Shown: positions 48,763-58,244, counted from the first letter of the stretch. The stretch: DNA of 64,000 nt from Paracoccaceae bacterium (GCA_947504705.1 CANNIA010000013.1:1-64000); one strand, 5' to 3'. Notes: generated by a model from the letters alone, not told the origin. Made by a program: numbers and translations.

Positions 48763-50781
48763 TCATGCTGTCACCTCCACGATCAGGTTGCCATCGCTGT
48801 CCGAAGTAACCCTTGTTCCGGGGTCGATGACAATGGTCGTGTCCATCTGCTCGATGATCACGGGGCCACGCAGGTCCAGATTCAAGGGCAAGTGGTCGCG
48901 CCAGTAGACCGGGGTGTCGTGCCAGGTGTCGAACCAGACTTTGCGGATCGAGGCGGGTTCGGCGCTGGGCTTCCGTCCGTCCGGATCGATCAGCCGCGAG
49001 AGGTCCAGCGCCGGGCGTTCACCGATGACCGAGCAGTTGAGGTTCACAAGATTCGCCCGGATCGTTGGCAGGTCGACCCGGAAGCGGGCGTGGTAAGCGA
49101 CCTCAAACAGGCGCTGCAACTCATCTCGGCTGGGGGTGGACGAGGGCAGAGCCACGCGCAGAAGATGGGTTTGGCCGACGAATTGCATATCGGCAGAGAA
49201 TTCAGCGCGGACTTGGGTCAGGGCGATTTTCTCAAGGCCGATCAGGCGGCGGCCTTCGGCCTCTTGAGCGGCGAGGACGCCGTGGACATCCCCCATATCC
49301 ACCACGTCCAGCGGGCGGTTCAGTGTGCGCACGAAGTCATGTCGCAGGTCTGCCACCACGCAGCCAAGCGCGTTGGTGATGCCGGGGCGGGCGGGGATCA
49401 GGACTTTTGGAACGTTCAGTTCACGCGCCAAGGCCACCGCATGCAGCGGCCCCGCACCGCCAAAGGCAAACAGCGCAAAGTCGCGTGGGTCAGCACCGAG
49501 AGAGATGGAGACCATCCGGATCGCCCCCGCCATATGTGTGTTTGCGATACGGATCACCGCTTCGGCGGCCTGTTCGACGGATAGGCCAAGGGGCTTGGCG
49601 ATCTGGTCGTGCATCGCCTGATGGGCCGCCTCAGCCGCCTGACCAAAGCGGCTGGCGGGAAGGCGTCCAAGGATCAGGTTCGCGTCCGAAATCGTGACCC
49701 TCGTGCCGCCCCGGCCATAGCAGACCGGGCCGGGGGTGGAGCCCGCGCTTTCCGGCCCCACCCGCAGCATGCCACCGGCATCGATCCTTGCGATACTGCC
49801 TCCGCCCGCTCCCACGGTCCGCACATCGACCATCGGCACATGGATCGGCATGGCATATTCCACCTCGATCTCGTTCGAGACCGGGGCGATGCCCGCCTTG
49901 ATCATCGCCACGTCCGTGCTGGTCCCGCCCATGTCATAGGTCAGCAAGTTCGCAATCCCCGCCCGCCGCCCGGTGGCAACAGCCGCCATGACACCCGAGG
50001 CGGGACCGGACATCACGGTCTTGACCGCCTCTTTCGCCACATCGCGGGCCGCGACCATGCCGCCGTTGCCGTTCATCACCAGAAGGTCGCGGGCATAGCC
50101 CTTGGCGGCCAACTCGTCGGCCAGCCGTGCAACATAGCGCTCCAGGAGGGGCTGGACCGAGGCGTTCACAGCCGCAGTCACCCCGCGTTCGTATTCGCGG
50201 CTTTCCGACAAAAGCGCATGGCCAAGCGTCACATAGGAGTTCGGCCAAAGGCTTCGCGCAATCTCACCCGCCCGCAACTCATGCGCCGGGTTGGCATAGG
50301 CATGCAGGAAATGGATCACCAGACTTTCGCAGCCCTGATCCCGCAGCTGGATCACCGCCGCGCGCAAAGCGTCTTCGTCCAGCGTGATCAGCACCCTGCC
50401 CCTCGCGTCCATCCGTTCCGGCACCTCAAGCCTAAGGTCGCGGGGGATGACCGGGGTGAAGGAGCCGTACATGCCATAGGCCTGCGGACGGGTGCGGCGG
50501 CCAAGCTCTAAGACGTCGCGAAAGCCCCGCGTGGTGATCATGCCAGTTTTCGACAACTGGCGTTCCAGCACGGCATTGGTGGTCGTGGTTGTTCCATGAA
50601 CAATTAGGTCGATGGTCGAAAGCTCCGTCCCGGCAGCCGCGAAAGCCTCCAGCACCCCGCCCGACTGGTTCGGCAAGGTCGTCGGCACCTTGGCCAGCCG
50701 GACTGCGCCCGTGGCCGGGTCAAAGATCACCAGATCGGTGAAGGTGCCACCCACATCGACGCCTGCGACAAGACCCGCCAT
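48763..50781 (-). CDS. hyuA: Hydantoinase A/oxoprolinase-family ATPase subunit
   Basis: This 672-residue subunit has an actin-like ATPase fold with GVDVGGTFTDLVIFD at the start (phosphate 1) and DMGGTSTDVAMI (phosphate 2). It should phosphorylate the carbonyl of a cyclic amide so that HyuB can help open it. The length is that of a HyuA or N-methylhydantoinase A subunit rather than the fused eukaryotic oxoprolinase. It follows livF directly and precedes hyuB by 97 bp. In this operon the likely substrate is a lactam formed from a reduced N-heterocycle, by inference. Confidence 0.92.
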   Translation of the reverse strand: MAGLVAGVDVGGTFTDLVIFDPATGAVRLAKVPTTLPNQSGGVLEAFAAAGTELSTIDLIVHGTTTTTNAVLERQLSKTGMITTRGFRDVLELGRRTRPQAYGMYGSFTPVIPRDLRLEVPERMDARGRVLITLDEDALRAAVIQLRDQGCESLVIHFLHAYANPAHELRAGEIARSLWPNSYVTLGHALLSESREYERGVTAAVNASVQPLLERYVARLADELAAKGYARDLLVMNGNGGMVAARDVAKEAVKTVMSGPASGVMAAVATGRRAGIANLLTYDMGGTSTDVAMIKAGIAPVSNEIEVEYAMPIHVPMVDVRTVGAGGGSIARIDAGGMLRVGPESAGSTPGPVCYGRGGTRVTISDANLILGRLPASRFGQAAEAAHQAMHDQIAKPLGLSVEQAAEAVIRIANTHMAGAIRMVSISLGADPRDFALFAFGGAGPLHAVALARELNVPKVLIPARPGITNALGCVVADLRHDFVRTLNRPLDVVDMGDVHGVLAAQEAEGRRLIGLEKIALTQVRAEFSADMQFVGQTHLLRVALPSSTPSRDELQRLFEVAYHARFRVDLPTIRANLVNLNCSVIGERPALDLSRLIDPDGRKPSAEPASIRKVWFDTWHDTPVYWRDHLPLNLDLRGPVIIEQMDTTIVIDPGTRVTSDSDGNLIVEVTA

Positions 50782-51480
50782 TCACACCCCCACATAGGTT
50801 CGGAAGACCGGGTCAACCGCTACCAGCCCTACGACATCTCGTATCTCCTCGACCCTACCCGCCCGCATGAAACCCACGCGGTCGGCAAGCTTCAACACGG
50901 CATCGACCCGCTGTTCGACCAAGACCACGGCCACGCCTTGCGCTTTCAGGGTCAGCACCGCCTCCTGGATCAGCGTGATCATCGACGGCTGCAGACCTTC
51001 GGTCGGTTCATCCAGCAAAAGAACCTTCGGGTTCAGACACAGCGCGCGGGCAATGGCCAGCATCTGCTGCTCGCCCCCCGACAGCGTTTGCGCGGTTTGG
51101 GTCAGACGTTCGCGCAGGCGGGGGAACAGCGTCAGCACCCGGTGAAGGGTGTTTTCGTCATTGCCCTGCACCAAGCCGCCGATAGCAAGGTTTTCAGCCA
51201 CCGTCAACGGCCCGAACAGGCGGCGGCCCTGGGGGACATAGGCAAGGCCTCGCTTTGGCACCTGATGCGCGGGCAGGCCTTGCAGCGCAATGCCGTTCAG
51301 CTGGATCGTCCCGGAGGTCGCAGGCAACAGGCCCATCAGGCATTTCAGGAAGGTTGATTTCCCCACCCCGTTGCGGCCCATCAGGCAGGTTATCTGCCCC
51401 GGCTCGGCCCGGAAATCGACGCCGCGCAGCACGGTGAACGGGCCATAACCTGCGGTGATGCCCGAAACCTCAAGCGCCAA
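50782..51480 (-). CDS. livF: Branched-chain-type ABC transporter ATP-binding protein
   Basis: This 232-residue ATPase has Walker A GRNGVGKST, the LSGGEQQ signature and Walker B VLLLDEPTEGL. The true start is very probably TTG 51480 (LALEVSGITAGYG), with a perfect AGGAGG 6 bases upstream (51487-51492); the frame is open to 51549, but that would cover the end of livG with poor sequence. The TTG start overlaps livG by 11 bases. Partner of LivG, LivH and LivM. Confidence 0.93.
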   Translation of the reverse strand: MALEVSGITAGYGPFTVLRGVDFRAEPGQITCLMGRNGVGKSTFLKCLMGLLPATSGTIQLNGIALQGLPAHQVPKRGLAYVPQGRRLFGPLTVAENLAIGGLVQGNDENTLHRVLTLFPRLRERLTQTAQTLSGGEQQMLAIARALCLNPKVLLLDEPTEGLQPSMITLIQEAVLTLKAQGVAVVLVEQRVDAVLKLADRVGFMRAGRVEEIRDVVGLVAVDPVFRTYVGV

Positions 51481-52174
51481 GATAGGCCTCCTGCACGGCG
51501 CGATTGGCGCGGATCGCCTCGGGCGTGCCAGTAGCAAGCACCTGACCAAAGTTCAGGACGGTGATATTGGTGGCAAGATCCATCACCACCTCCATATTGT
51601 GTTCGATCAAGAGGACTGTAGTTTCCGGCACCAGACCTTCCACCAACGCTTTGAAGCCTTCGATCTCGCTGGCCGCAAGGCCCTGGGTCGGCTCATCCAG
51701 GATCAGCAGCCGGGGGTGGAGGGCCAGCCCCATCGCCAGTTCCAACAGGCGCTGATGGCCGTAGGAAAGGGTCTGCGCCTCTTGGCTTTCAAGCCCCGCT
51801 AGGCCGACACGCGCCAGCGCCGCGCGGGTCTGGGCGGCAAGGTCTCGGGTGCCACGGGATTGCACGGCAAGGGCGACGTTGTCGAAGACCGTCAGGCGCG
51901 GGAAGATCGAGGTGATCTGGAACGTATAGGCAATCCCCTTGCGCACCCGCAGATGGGCGGGAAGGCGGGTGATGTCTTCGCCTTCCAGAAGAACGCTGCC
52001 CGACTGCGGCAGGCGGCGACCTGACAGCAGGCTGACAAAGGTGGTCTTGCCCGCCCCATTGGGGCCGATCAGGGCATGGATCTCCCCGGCGTTCAGGATG
52101 AAATCGACGCCATCCACCGCGCGAAGTCCGCCGAAATGAAGGGTAAGGTCGCGGGTTTCGATCAAGGGAGCCAT
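51470..52174 (-). CDS. livG: Branched-chain-type ABC transporter ATP-binding protein
   Basis: This 234-residue ATPase has Walker A GPNGAGKTT, a Q-loop (IAYTFQITSIF), LSYGHQR in place of LSGGQ, and Walker B LLILDEPTQGL. The LivG-type replacement of the signature is common. ATG 52174 (MAPLIETRD) is preferred over the open frame to 52285. It overlaps livM by 13 bases. Confidence 0.93.
   Translation of the reverse strand: MAPLIETRDLTLHFGGLRAVDGVDFILNAGEIHALIGPNGAGKTTFVSLLSGRRLPQSGSVLLEGEDITRLPAHLRVRKGIAYTFQITSIFPRLTVFDNVALAVQSRGTRDLAAQTRAALARVGLAGLESQEAQTLSYGHQRLLELAMGLALHPRLLILDEPTQGLAASEIEGFKALVEGLVPETTVLLIEHNMEVVMDLATNITVLNFGQVLATGTPEAIRANRAVQEAYLGA
51487..51492 (-). promoter_or_regulatory. 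Shine-Dalgarno site fixing the TTG start of livF
   Basis: AGGAGG on the minus strand lies inside the end of livG, 6 bases before TTG 51480. No ATG or GTG of comparable quality is present in this frame. Confidence 0.7.
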
Positions 52175-53127
52175 TTCAGCCCCCTTTCCCGCAACGTGCC
52201 CAAAATGCCCCGTGGCGCGAAGAGGACCAGCACGACCAGCGCGGCACCGATCACGAAGTAATCCATCCCCTCCAGCACCGGCCAAAGCCGCGCCAGCCTA
52301 GACGTGCCTTCGATCAGCACGAACATCAACAACGCGCCAAGGAAGGGGCCGATCGTGGTGCCCGCCCCGCCAAGAAGCACGTAAAGCATCGGCAGGATCG
52401 AATACTGGATCGTCGCAAAATTCGCGCCCGCATAGCCGAAAAGAAGCGCATAAGCCGCCCCCGCCGCCCCGGCATAAAGGCCTGAGATCACAAGGGCTGC
52501 CAGCTTCACCGTAAAGGGGTTGATCCCCAGCATGCGTGAGCGTTCCTCGTTCTCACGCATCGCAACCATGCTGCGGCCAAAGGGCGAGCGGACAAGGGCT
52601 AGGCTGACCAGAAGGCCAATCGCGAAGAGGAAAAGGGCCGCAACGAAGCGGGGGGTGTCGGTCGACATGTCAAAGCCAAGGATCACCCGGCTGGCGGCGG
52701 GCAGGGTAAAGCCCTCGTCGCCGCCGGTGATGGGTCCAAAGTACAGGATGGTCAGGTACCCCGCCTGCGCGAACATCAGCGTCACGATCATGAAACTGAC
52801 CCCCGCCGTGCGCAGTGCTAGAAGACCGACAGCCGCCGCCATACCCCCCCCGGCCAGCACGCCAAGCAGCAGCGCAGGGCCTGCGGAAAGCCCCCAGAAT
52901 TGGGCGGAAAGGCCAGCGGCAAAGACTCCAGCCGCCAGAAACAGCGCGTGGCCAAGGCTCAGAAGACCGGTGTATCCGTAGGCCAGATTGTAACCCATGG
53001 CAAAGACCGCCAGCACAAGGATCCGTGCCAACATCGTCGCCGGATAGGGTGGCAGCACCGCCAGTGCCACGGCCAAGGCAAGGATCAGCGCCAGATGCAG
53101 GGCGAAGGGCTTTACGCTTTCGCCCAT
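52162..53127 (-). CDS. livM: Branched-chain-type ABC transporter permease
   Basis: This 321-residue permease has about nine to ten transmembrane segments and the LivM-typical GYTGLLSLGHALFLAAG and GPITGGDEGF motifs. The C-terminus (APRGILGTLRERGLKWLP) is basic. Start ATG 53127 overlaps the livH stop by one base; a GTG codon directly before it is an alternative. It forms the membrane channel with LivH. Confidence 0.92.
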   Translation of the reverse strand: MGESVKPFALHLALILALAVALAVLPPYPATMLARILVLAVFAMGYNLAYGYTGLLSLGHALFLAAGVFAAGLSAQFWGLSAGPALLLGVLAGGGMAAAVGLLALRTAGVSFMIVTLMFAQAGYLTILYFGPITGGDEGFTLPAASRVILGFDMSTDTPRFVAALFLFAIGLLVSLALVRSPFGRSMVAMRENEERSRMLGINPFTVKLAALVISGLYAGAAGAAYALLFGYAGANFATIQYSILPMLYVLLGGAGTTIGPFLGALLMFVLIEGTSRLARLWPVLEGMDYFVIGAALVVLVLFAPRGILGTLRERGLKWLP

Positions 53128-54005
53128 CACGCTTTCGCTCCGAACAGGCCTTGCGGGCGGAAGACCAGCACCATGGCGACCAGAAGGGTGGCGATGATCT
53201 TGGCAAGGGTGGGCGAGAAGAACATCGAGATCACCCCATCCGACAGCCCGATGATCAGCGCCGCGACAATCGTGCCGCGCAGGCTCCCCAACCCGCCGAT
53301 GATCACCACGATGAACGACAGAAGCAGGGGATCGCCCCCCATCAGATAATGCGCCTGCTGGATCGGCACGATAAGCACTCCGGCCAGCGCGGCCAGTGCC
53401 GCCCCCAGCGCAAAGGTGCCCATATAGACCCGGTCGACATTGATCCCGAAAGCCCTCGCCATGGTGCGGTCAACCTGCGTCGCCCGCATGATCAGCCCGG
53501 CCTTGGTGCGGGTCATGAAGGCCCAAAGCGCAAGGAGGACAAGGGCGGCAGCGACAACGACGAAAAGCTTGTAGCCAGAATAGCCGAACCACGGGAACTG
53601 CAGGCGAAGCTCGAAAGGCGCTGTCACCGGGTTCGCATTGGGCCCGTAAAGCGCAAGGGTTGCCTGCTGGATCATGTAGAGAAGCCCGATGGTCGCGACG
53701 ATGGTCGCCTCGGGATCGTAGTTCAGCCGCTTCAGGATCAATCCATCCGCAACGGCGGCAAGGCTTGCGACAAGCAGCGGCGCTATCACCAGCGCCGCAA
53801 GAAACGCCAAGGCCGGGGGGGCCGGAACCACAGAATCGACGGCCCAGGCAAGCACCGCCCCCAGCATGAAGAAGGCTCCATGCGCCACGTTCACCACCCG
53901 CATGACCCCAAAGAGAAGGCTAAGCCCAGAGGCCGCCAATGCCAGGACGGCGGCGGTCACAAGGCCCTCCATCAGGGCAAGAAGCAGGAAGGGTCCGAAG
54001 GCCAA
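53127..54005 (-). CDS. livH: Branched-chain-type ABC transporter permease
   Basis: This 292-residue permease has about eight transmembrane segments, with SLLFGVMRVVNVAHGAFFMLG near the N-terminus and GGLGSLRGTIVAALIIGL near the C-terminus, both LivH hallmarks. It is separated from the substrate-binding protein gene by 90 bp that hold two palindromes. Confidence 0.93.
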   Translation of the reverse strand: MAFGPFLLLALMEGLVTAAVLALAASGLSLLFGVMRVVNVAHGAFFMLGAVLAWAVDSVVPAPPALAFLAALVIAPLLVASLAAVADGLILKRLNYDPEATIVATIGLLYMIQQATLALYGPNANPVTAPFELRLQFPWFGYSGYKLFVVVAAALVLLALWAFMTRTKAGLIMRATQVDRTMARAFGINVDRVYMGTFALGAALAALAGVLIVPIQQAHYLMGGDPLLLSFIVVIIGGLGSLRGTIVAALIIGLSDGVISMFFSPTLAKIIATLLVAMVLVFRPQGLFGAKA

Positions 54006-54026
54006 TCAGGGCTCACAAGGGTTGGG

Positions 54027-54049
54027 AGGGTGGGCAGATTGCCCACCCT
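54027..54049. repeat. REP-like palindrome 1 (livK-livH gap)
   Basis: AGGGTGGGCA-GAT-TGCCCACCCT: a 10-bp perfect stem with a 3-base loop, in the 90-bp gap of the transporter operon. A related stem follows at 54067. Confidence 0.6.
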
Positions 54050-54066
54050 ACGGGGGTGGAATTGCA

Positions 54067-54087
54067 GGGTGGGCGATCCGCCCACCC
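54067..54087. repeat. REP-like palindrome 2 (livK-livH gap)
   Basis: GGGTGGGCG-ATC-CGCCCACCC: a 9-bp perfect stem with a 3-base loop, 17 bp after palindrome 1 and sharing its GGGTGGGC arm. Paired palindromes of this kind can stabilise the upstream mRNA, here that of the binding protein. Confidence 0.6.
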
Positions 54088-54095
54088 CATCACCT

Positions 54096-55370
54096 TCAGA
54101 AGGACATCGTCGTATAGTCGACCGCATCCGGATAGGCGCCATCTTCCATCAACGTCTGATGCACCCGGACCAGCTTGCCGCCCTGAACTTGGCTGATGTT
54201 CTGGGAACCGAAGACTTGGTGTGTCTTGCCGTTAAACACCTTCGCGCCCTGCGGGCGTTCGATCCCGTAAGGCATGTCGGTCATCGCCTCCATCGCTTCG
54301 ACGAACTTCTGCCGGTCGGCGGGGCCTGCATAACCCGAAGCCTCCATCCCCGCCTTGATCGCGAACAATGTCTCCCAGGTGGAAAACATGTGGGAATAGG
54401 TTGCCACATCCGCCGCATCCGACACGCTTGCGCCGTTGTCATCAACCCCGACAGCCGCGCGATAGGCCGCCTCATGTTCGCCTGCATCCGCCGGTTTCAC
54501 CCGGTTATGCGCCTCCCAGAAATGGGTGCCTTCCAGGAATTCGAGGCCCGGCGTTGCGGTATCCACCGCCTCTAGGCTGTCGATAAAGCCGAACATCTGC
54601 GGCTTGGCACCCGAGCCATAGAATTCACCCAACTCCTTGACAAAGGTCAGAACGCCCGGGCCCACCATGACGTGGTAAAGCACCTCGGTTTCCGCCGGGA
54701 TCTGCGCGAAATACTTGGTAAAGCTGGTTTCGGTCGGCGGAACAGCGATCTGGGCGATCACCTCACCCCCTTGCGCCACCATCGCGGCGGTAAAGAAATC
54801 GCGGTGGTCATAGCCGAAGGCAAAGTCCGGGAAGATCATCGCGACCTTTTTGCCAAGGTTCGCCGAAACCCAAGGCGCCATCGCCGAAATCTGGCTGCGC
54901 ACATCGGTGATCCCCGGCTGCAGCGTCCAGCGGTTCAGCATGCCACTGGCCACATGATAGCCCTCGGAACACACCAGATAGGGCACCTTCAACTCCGCCG
55001 CGCGGGGGGCCGAGCCGATGACGACATGGGAAAACAGCGTCCCCATCACCACTTCGCAGCCGTCCGACTGGGTCAGTTTGTCCACCACTTCCGCGCCACG
55101 CGCCGGGTCGGTTGCATCATCATCGAACAGGATCTCGACCGGGCGGCCATTGATGCCACCGCCATCGTTGATCAGCTTCAGTGCCGCCTGCGCGGTGCGC
55201 TCATACCAACGACCATAGGAGGCCCCGATCCCGGTCCGGTGCAGTTGGAACCCGATCTTGATCGGAGCCCCTTGCGCCGCCACATAGCTCGGCAAGGCCG
55301 CCGTCAAAAGCCCGGCACCCCCGGCCATCAGAAGGCCGCGGCGGGTAGGATTGAATGTCGTTTTCGTCAT
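54096..55370 (-). CDS. ABC transporter substrate-binding protein (Liv/amide type, Tat signal)
   Basis: This 424-residue periplasmic binding protein has a twin-arginine-like signal (NPTRRGLLMAGGAGLLTAALPSYVAA at about 7-32) and a type I periplasmic-binding fold (IKIGFQLHRTGIGASYG, LINDGGGINGRPVEILFDDDATDP). It supplies LivHMGF. The close relatives transport amino acids, amides, urea or aromatic acids, so the ligand is not fixed by family. Operon context suggests an N-heterocyclic or amide substrate. Confidence 0.92.
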   Translation of the reverse strand: MTKTTFNPTRRGLLMAGGAGLLTAALPSYVAAQGAPIKIGFQLHRTGIGASYGRWYERTAQAALKLINDGGGINGRPVEILFDDDATDPARGAEVVDKLTQSDGCEVVMGTLFSHVVIGSAPRAAELKVPYLVCSEGYHVASGMLNRWTLQPGITDVRSQISAMAPWVSANLGKKVAMIFPDFAFGYDHRDFFTAAMVAQGGEVIAQIAVPPTETSFTKYFAQIPAETEVLYHVMVGPGVLTFVKELGEFYGSGAKPQMFGFIDSLEAVDTATPGLEFLEGTHFWEAHNRVKPADAGEHEAAYRAAVGVDDNGASVSDAADVATYSHMFSTWETLFAIKAGMEASGYAGPADRQKFVEAMEAMTDMPYGIERPQGAKVFNGKTHQVFGSQNISQVQGGKLVRVHQTLMEDGAYPDAVDYTTMSF

Positions 55371-55445
55371 TTCCGTCTCTCCACTGTTGCGGCCTCTGAG
55401 GGGGCCATTGCCATCATCCGGGCGAAATGCCCGCTGTCCAACCTC

Positions 55446-56852
55446 TTATCCGGTCCGGGCTGTGGACAACAACCAAAGACCAAGCACTGTATAAAGCACC
55501 ATCAGACCCGTCATCGGCAGGTGCGCCAAGGGCCTTGTGCCCTGCATTGCCAATTTCAGCCCCAAAACCACGGCCAGCAAGTGCGCTCCAAGGATAGAAG
55601 CGAATTGGGCGGCATAGATCAACGGCATCACCCGCGGGTCGGTCAGGAAGCCGAAGGACACGAAGTAGGGCGGCAGACCCAGCCAGCTATCGCCCTGCAG
55701 GAACGGATCATTCAGCGCGGCCAGCGTGTATTGGCCAGCGGTCAGCAGCATCACAAGGTAATGTGCCGCATGATAGCCCGCCGCGATGGCGAGGAACGGC
55801 AACACAATCTTGCCAGTCGGTAACCGCCCGCTGATCTTGCGCCCCAGCATGACCATTGCAAGGATCAGGCCAAGCGTCAGCCACCACACACCCAGCAGGC
55901 CAGCCGTATTCTCGGCCATAACCGCGCTGCGGCCAACGGGCTCCAGCGGGTTTTGCCCGATCAGCGCTTGCCACCAGAAGGTTTCCGAAAGCCCGTCAAA
56001 GGTCACTGCCGCCAATGCCAAGCTGACAAAGACCACGGCCGAGGCGGAAAGCCCCGGCATCGCCACCACCTGCGCTCCGGGCCAGCCACGCATCAGCCTC
56101 GAGCGCCCCGCAGCCACCTGAAGCCAAAAGGGCGACACCCGCGCGATCATGCCGAAAAGAACAGTGAGAAACTCACCCCTTTCCAGCCAACCCTCGCCCT
56201 CCAGAACGGCAAGGACGAAAATCACCAGCCAATAGCCAAGCCCGACCTTTGCCAGCACCGCTGGATCGTCGGGGTAAAGCGAGACCATCTGGAACCAGGC
56301 AAACCCGAAATAGAACAGAACCGCTGGCCAATGATCCAGCCGACTAAGCCCGATACCTTTGGTCCGTCCCAGCAGAGTGCGCGCAATCCGCACCGGCCCG
56401 GTCCAGGGGTTGATGATCCGCCAAATATTGCCGAGGGCCATCGACCCCAGCGGAACGGCAATCCACACCACGGTCCAGAAGACCAGCGTCATAAGATTGT
56501 GCATCGGGTCACGTTCGCCATAAAATCCGACAAAGACGAGGCCGAGAAACACAAGGAAGGCTAGGTAAGAGGTCAGCGCCTCGGGCAGGATTACCCGGTG
56601 CTCCCACATCAGATGTGGGGCCATGACCGGCAGACGATGCACAATGGCACCTAGCACGCCGGTCAGTGCAACTGTCAGCGCGGCGGCGGCGATGTAAAGT
56701 CCGGTCGGCAGGGTCAGGATAACCGAAGGCGGCAAGGCACAGGCAAAGGCAACCCCGGGCATCAAGAGCAGGCCCACGAGAACCAGCCCCAGAATTTTTG
56801 AAAATTCCGGCCAAAATTCTTCGAAGAATTTTGCTCTTGGCCCCAAGGTCAC
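55446..56852 (-). CDS. Multi-pass membrane protein of unknown function
   Basis: This 468-residue protein has about 11-12 transmembrane segments. I do not recognise the family with confidence. Marks that might help: GFYGERDPMHNLMTLVFWTVVWIAV region, GNIWRIINPWTGP, and histidine pairs in GYHAAHYL and LGAHLLA, which could bind heme or metal. ATG 56852 overlaps the stop of the DUF1185 gene (ATGA). It may be a transporter or a membrane electron-transfer component for the operon. Confidence 0.75.
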   Translation of the reverse strand: MTLGPRAKFFEEFWPEFSKILGLVLVGLLLMPGVAFACALPPSVILTLPTGLYIAAAALTVALTGVLGAIVHRLPVMAPHLMWEHRVILPEALTSYLAFLVFLGLVFVGFYGERDPMHNLMTLVFWTVVWIAVPLGSMALGNIWRIINPWTGPVRIARTLLGRTKGIGLSRLDHWPAVLFYFGFAWFQMVSLYPDDPAVLAKVGLGYWLVIFVLAVLEGEGWLERGEFLTVLFGMIARVSPFWLQVAAGRSRLMRGWPGAQVVAMPGLSASAVVFVSLALAAVTFDGLSETFWWQALIGQNPLEPVGRSAVMAENTAGLLGVWWLTLGLILAMVMLGRKISGRLPTGKIVLPFLAIAAGYHAAHYLVMLLTAGQYTLAALNDPFLQGDSWLGLPPYFVSFGFLTDPRVMPLIYAAQFASILGAHLLAVVLGLKLAMQGTRPLAHLPMTGLMVLYTVLGLWLLSTARTG

Positions 56853-57430
56853 CGCAACCCGTCCTCCCCCTTGACCTGATCCATCTCCAGTCCGCCCATG
56901 CGGCTATGCACCCGCCCCCCGCGTGCCATGGCCAGCGCGAAAAGCACCTCATTCGCCCGCGGCCCGTCCGCGCAAGCCAAGGTGATTACGTCAAACCGAG
57001 ACCGCACGTAGGCCGCGTTCAGATGCCCCATCGGCACGTCCAGCGAGGCCCCCATGCCCCCCACCTTCATCGCGCTTGGCACAATGGCCCGGCATTCCCC
57101 CAGCCGCTCGCGCATCCCGTAACCGCCCGCGACATGCCAAAGCGCGCCATGTTCGGCTTCGCCATTCTCGCCCACCAAGGCTCCTTTGCCATAGGCATCA
57201 ATCCCCTCACGCCCGCCCAAAGCCGCAACAAGACGGTTAGTCAACTCCAGCGCCAAGGGCTTCAAAGCCTCCATGGCGGGCTGCAGATCGGGTTCATAGC
57301 ACCCCGCAAACGGGTTCGCGCAGATCGCATAGATCGCCCCCCGAACCGGCGGCGGCATGACCAAAGGCCCACCCTCATGCCGGATCTCCTCCAGCTGAAC
57401 CACCACCTTACGTACTGCAAAATCAGTCAC
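56849..57430 (-). CDS. Amino acid synthesis family protein (DUF1185)
   Basis: This 193-residue soluble protein matches the family called 'amino acid synthesis protein' (DUF1185): VRKVVVQLEEIRHEGG, ANPFAGCY, IDAYGKGALVGENGEAEHGA and GMGASLDVPMGH. The fold of the family suggests an oligomer; its reaction is not established. It overlaps the UPF0280 gene by 8 bp and the membrane-protein gene by 4 bp, so the three are tightly coupled. Confidence 0.85.
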   Translation of the reverse strand: MTDFAVRKVVVQLEEIRHEGGPLVMPPPVRGAIYAICANPFAGCYEPDLQPAMEALKPLALELTNRLVAALGGREGIDAYGKGALVGENGEAEHGALWHVAGGYGMRERLGECRAIVPSAMKVGGMGASLDVPMGHLNAAYVRSRFDVITLACADGPRANEVLFALAMARGGRVHSRMGGLEMDQVKGEDGLR

Positions 57431-58244
57431 TTGCCCATCTCCCCTGCAGCGCCATCGCGCCGGTCATCATTGCCTCACCCTGAAGGAAAAGTGCGGCCCC
57501 TTCAATCAATCCGCGCTGGCGGTAGCCCTCGGCCACGGCAAAACCTGCAATCAACGCCTGAGAACGTTCCTCTGTCGATAGAAGCGGCACGGCCACGGTT
57601 ACCAGCTGCGCCCCAAGGTCATTGTCGGGCTGCAGCTCCCGCGCCGGACGCCGCAGGATACCCGGATGATCCAGCACCACCGCATTCGCCACCATCGTCG
57701 CCGCCGCATCCGCCATCGCCGCCGTCCGCGCCAGCACCGTCACCGCATCCGCAATACCCAGCGAAAAGCTCCGCCCCCGCCATCCCGATGTCGCAATACC
57801 CCTGACCGGATCGGCCTCGCCAACCGTCACCCGATCCGCCCCCTCGCTTGCGGCAAGGGCACAGGTGAGACTCTCCCCTTCGCCAAGCCACAAAGCTATA
57901 TCTCCGCCATTGTTCGCATAGGCGCGGGCAATCCCCGGCCCGATCAGCGCCGCCAGAACCTCCTCGGCAACCGCCCCGGCAACCGCCGCCATAGGAGTAA
58001 TAAAGGCAGGACGGAACGGCGCCACCGCCGCCGCCATCCGCCGCGCAATTCGCCCTTCGACAGGCCTGCCTTCCGACCGAAGCGCAGGCAGTTCAGCAAC
58101 CAGCTCCTCCAACACCGAAGCAAACCGCCCCGCCGCCTGCATATATCCCGCCTGCACCGCCGCAGGGTTACCAAAGGCCTCGGCCACGATATCAATCGGC
58201 CCATGCTGCAGATGTAGCCGCCTGCCTGGCAGAATGGCCGCCAT
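57423..58244 (-). CDS. UPF0280-family protein (ApbE superfamily)
   Basis: This 273-residue protein belongs to UPF0280, a group placed in the ApbE (FAD:protein FMN transferase) superfamily. ApbE-like marks are NNGGDIALWLGEG, GIATSGWRGRSFSLG and ADAVTVLARTAAMADAAATMVAN. ApbE enzymes attach FMN to threonine or serine of target proteins. The iron-sulfur reductase encoded next to it is a candidate target. Start 58244 (MAAILPGRRLHLQHGPIDI) matches family N-termini; the frame is open to 58397. A role in flavinylation is inference. Confidence 0.85.
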   Translation of the reverse strand: MAAILPGRRLHLQHGPIDIVAEAFGNPAAVQAGYMQAAGRFASVLEELVAELPALRSEGRPVEGRIARRMAAAVAPFRPAFITPMAAVAGAVAEEVLAALIGPGIARAYANNGGDIALWLGEGESLTCALAASEGADRVTVGEADPVRGIATSGWRGRSFSLGIADAVTVLARTAAMADAAATMVANAVVLDHPGILRRPARELQPDNDLGAQLVTVAVPLLSTEERSQALIAGFAVAEGYRQRGLIEGAALFLQGEAMMTGAMALQGRWASD

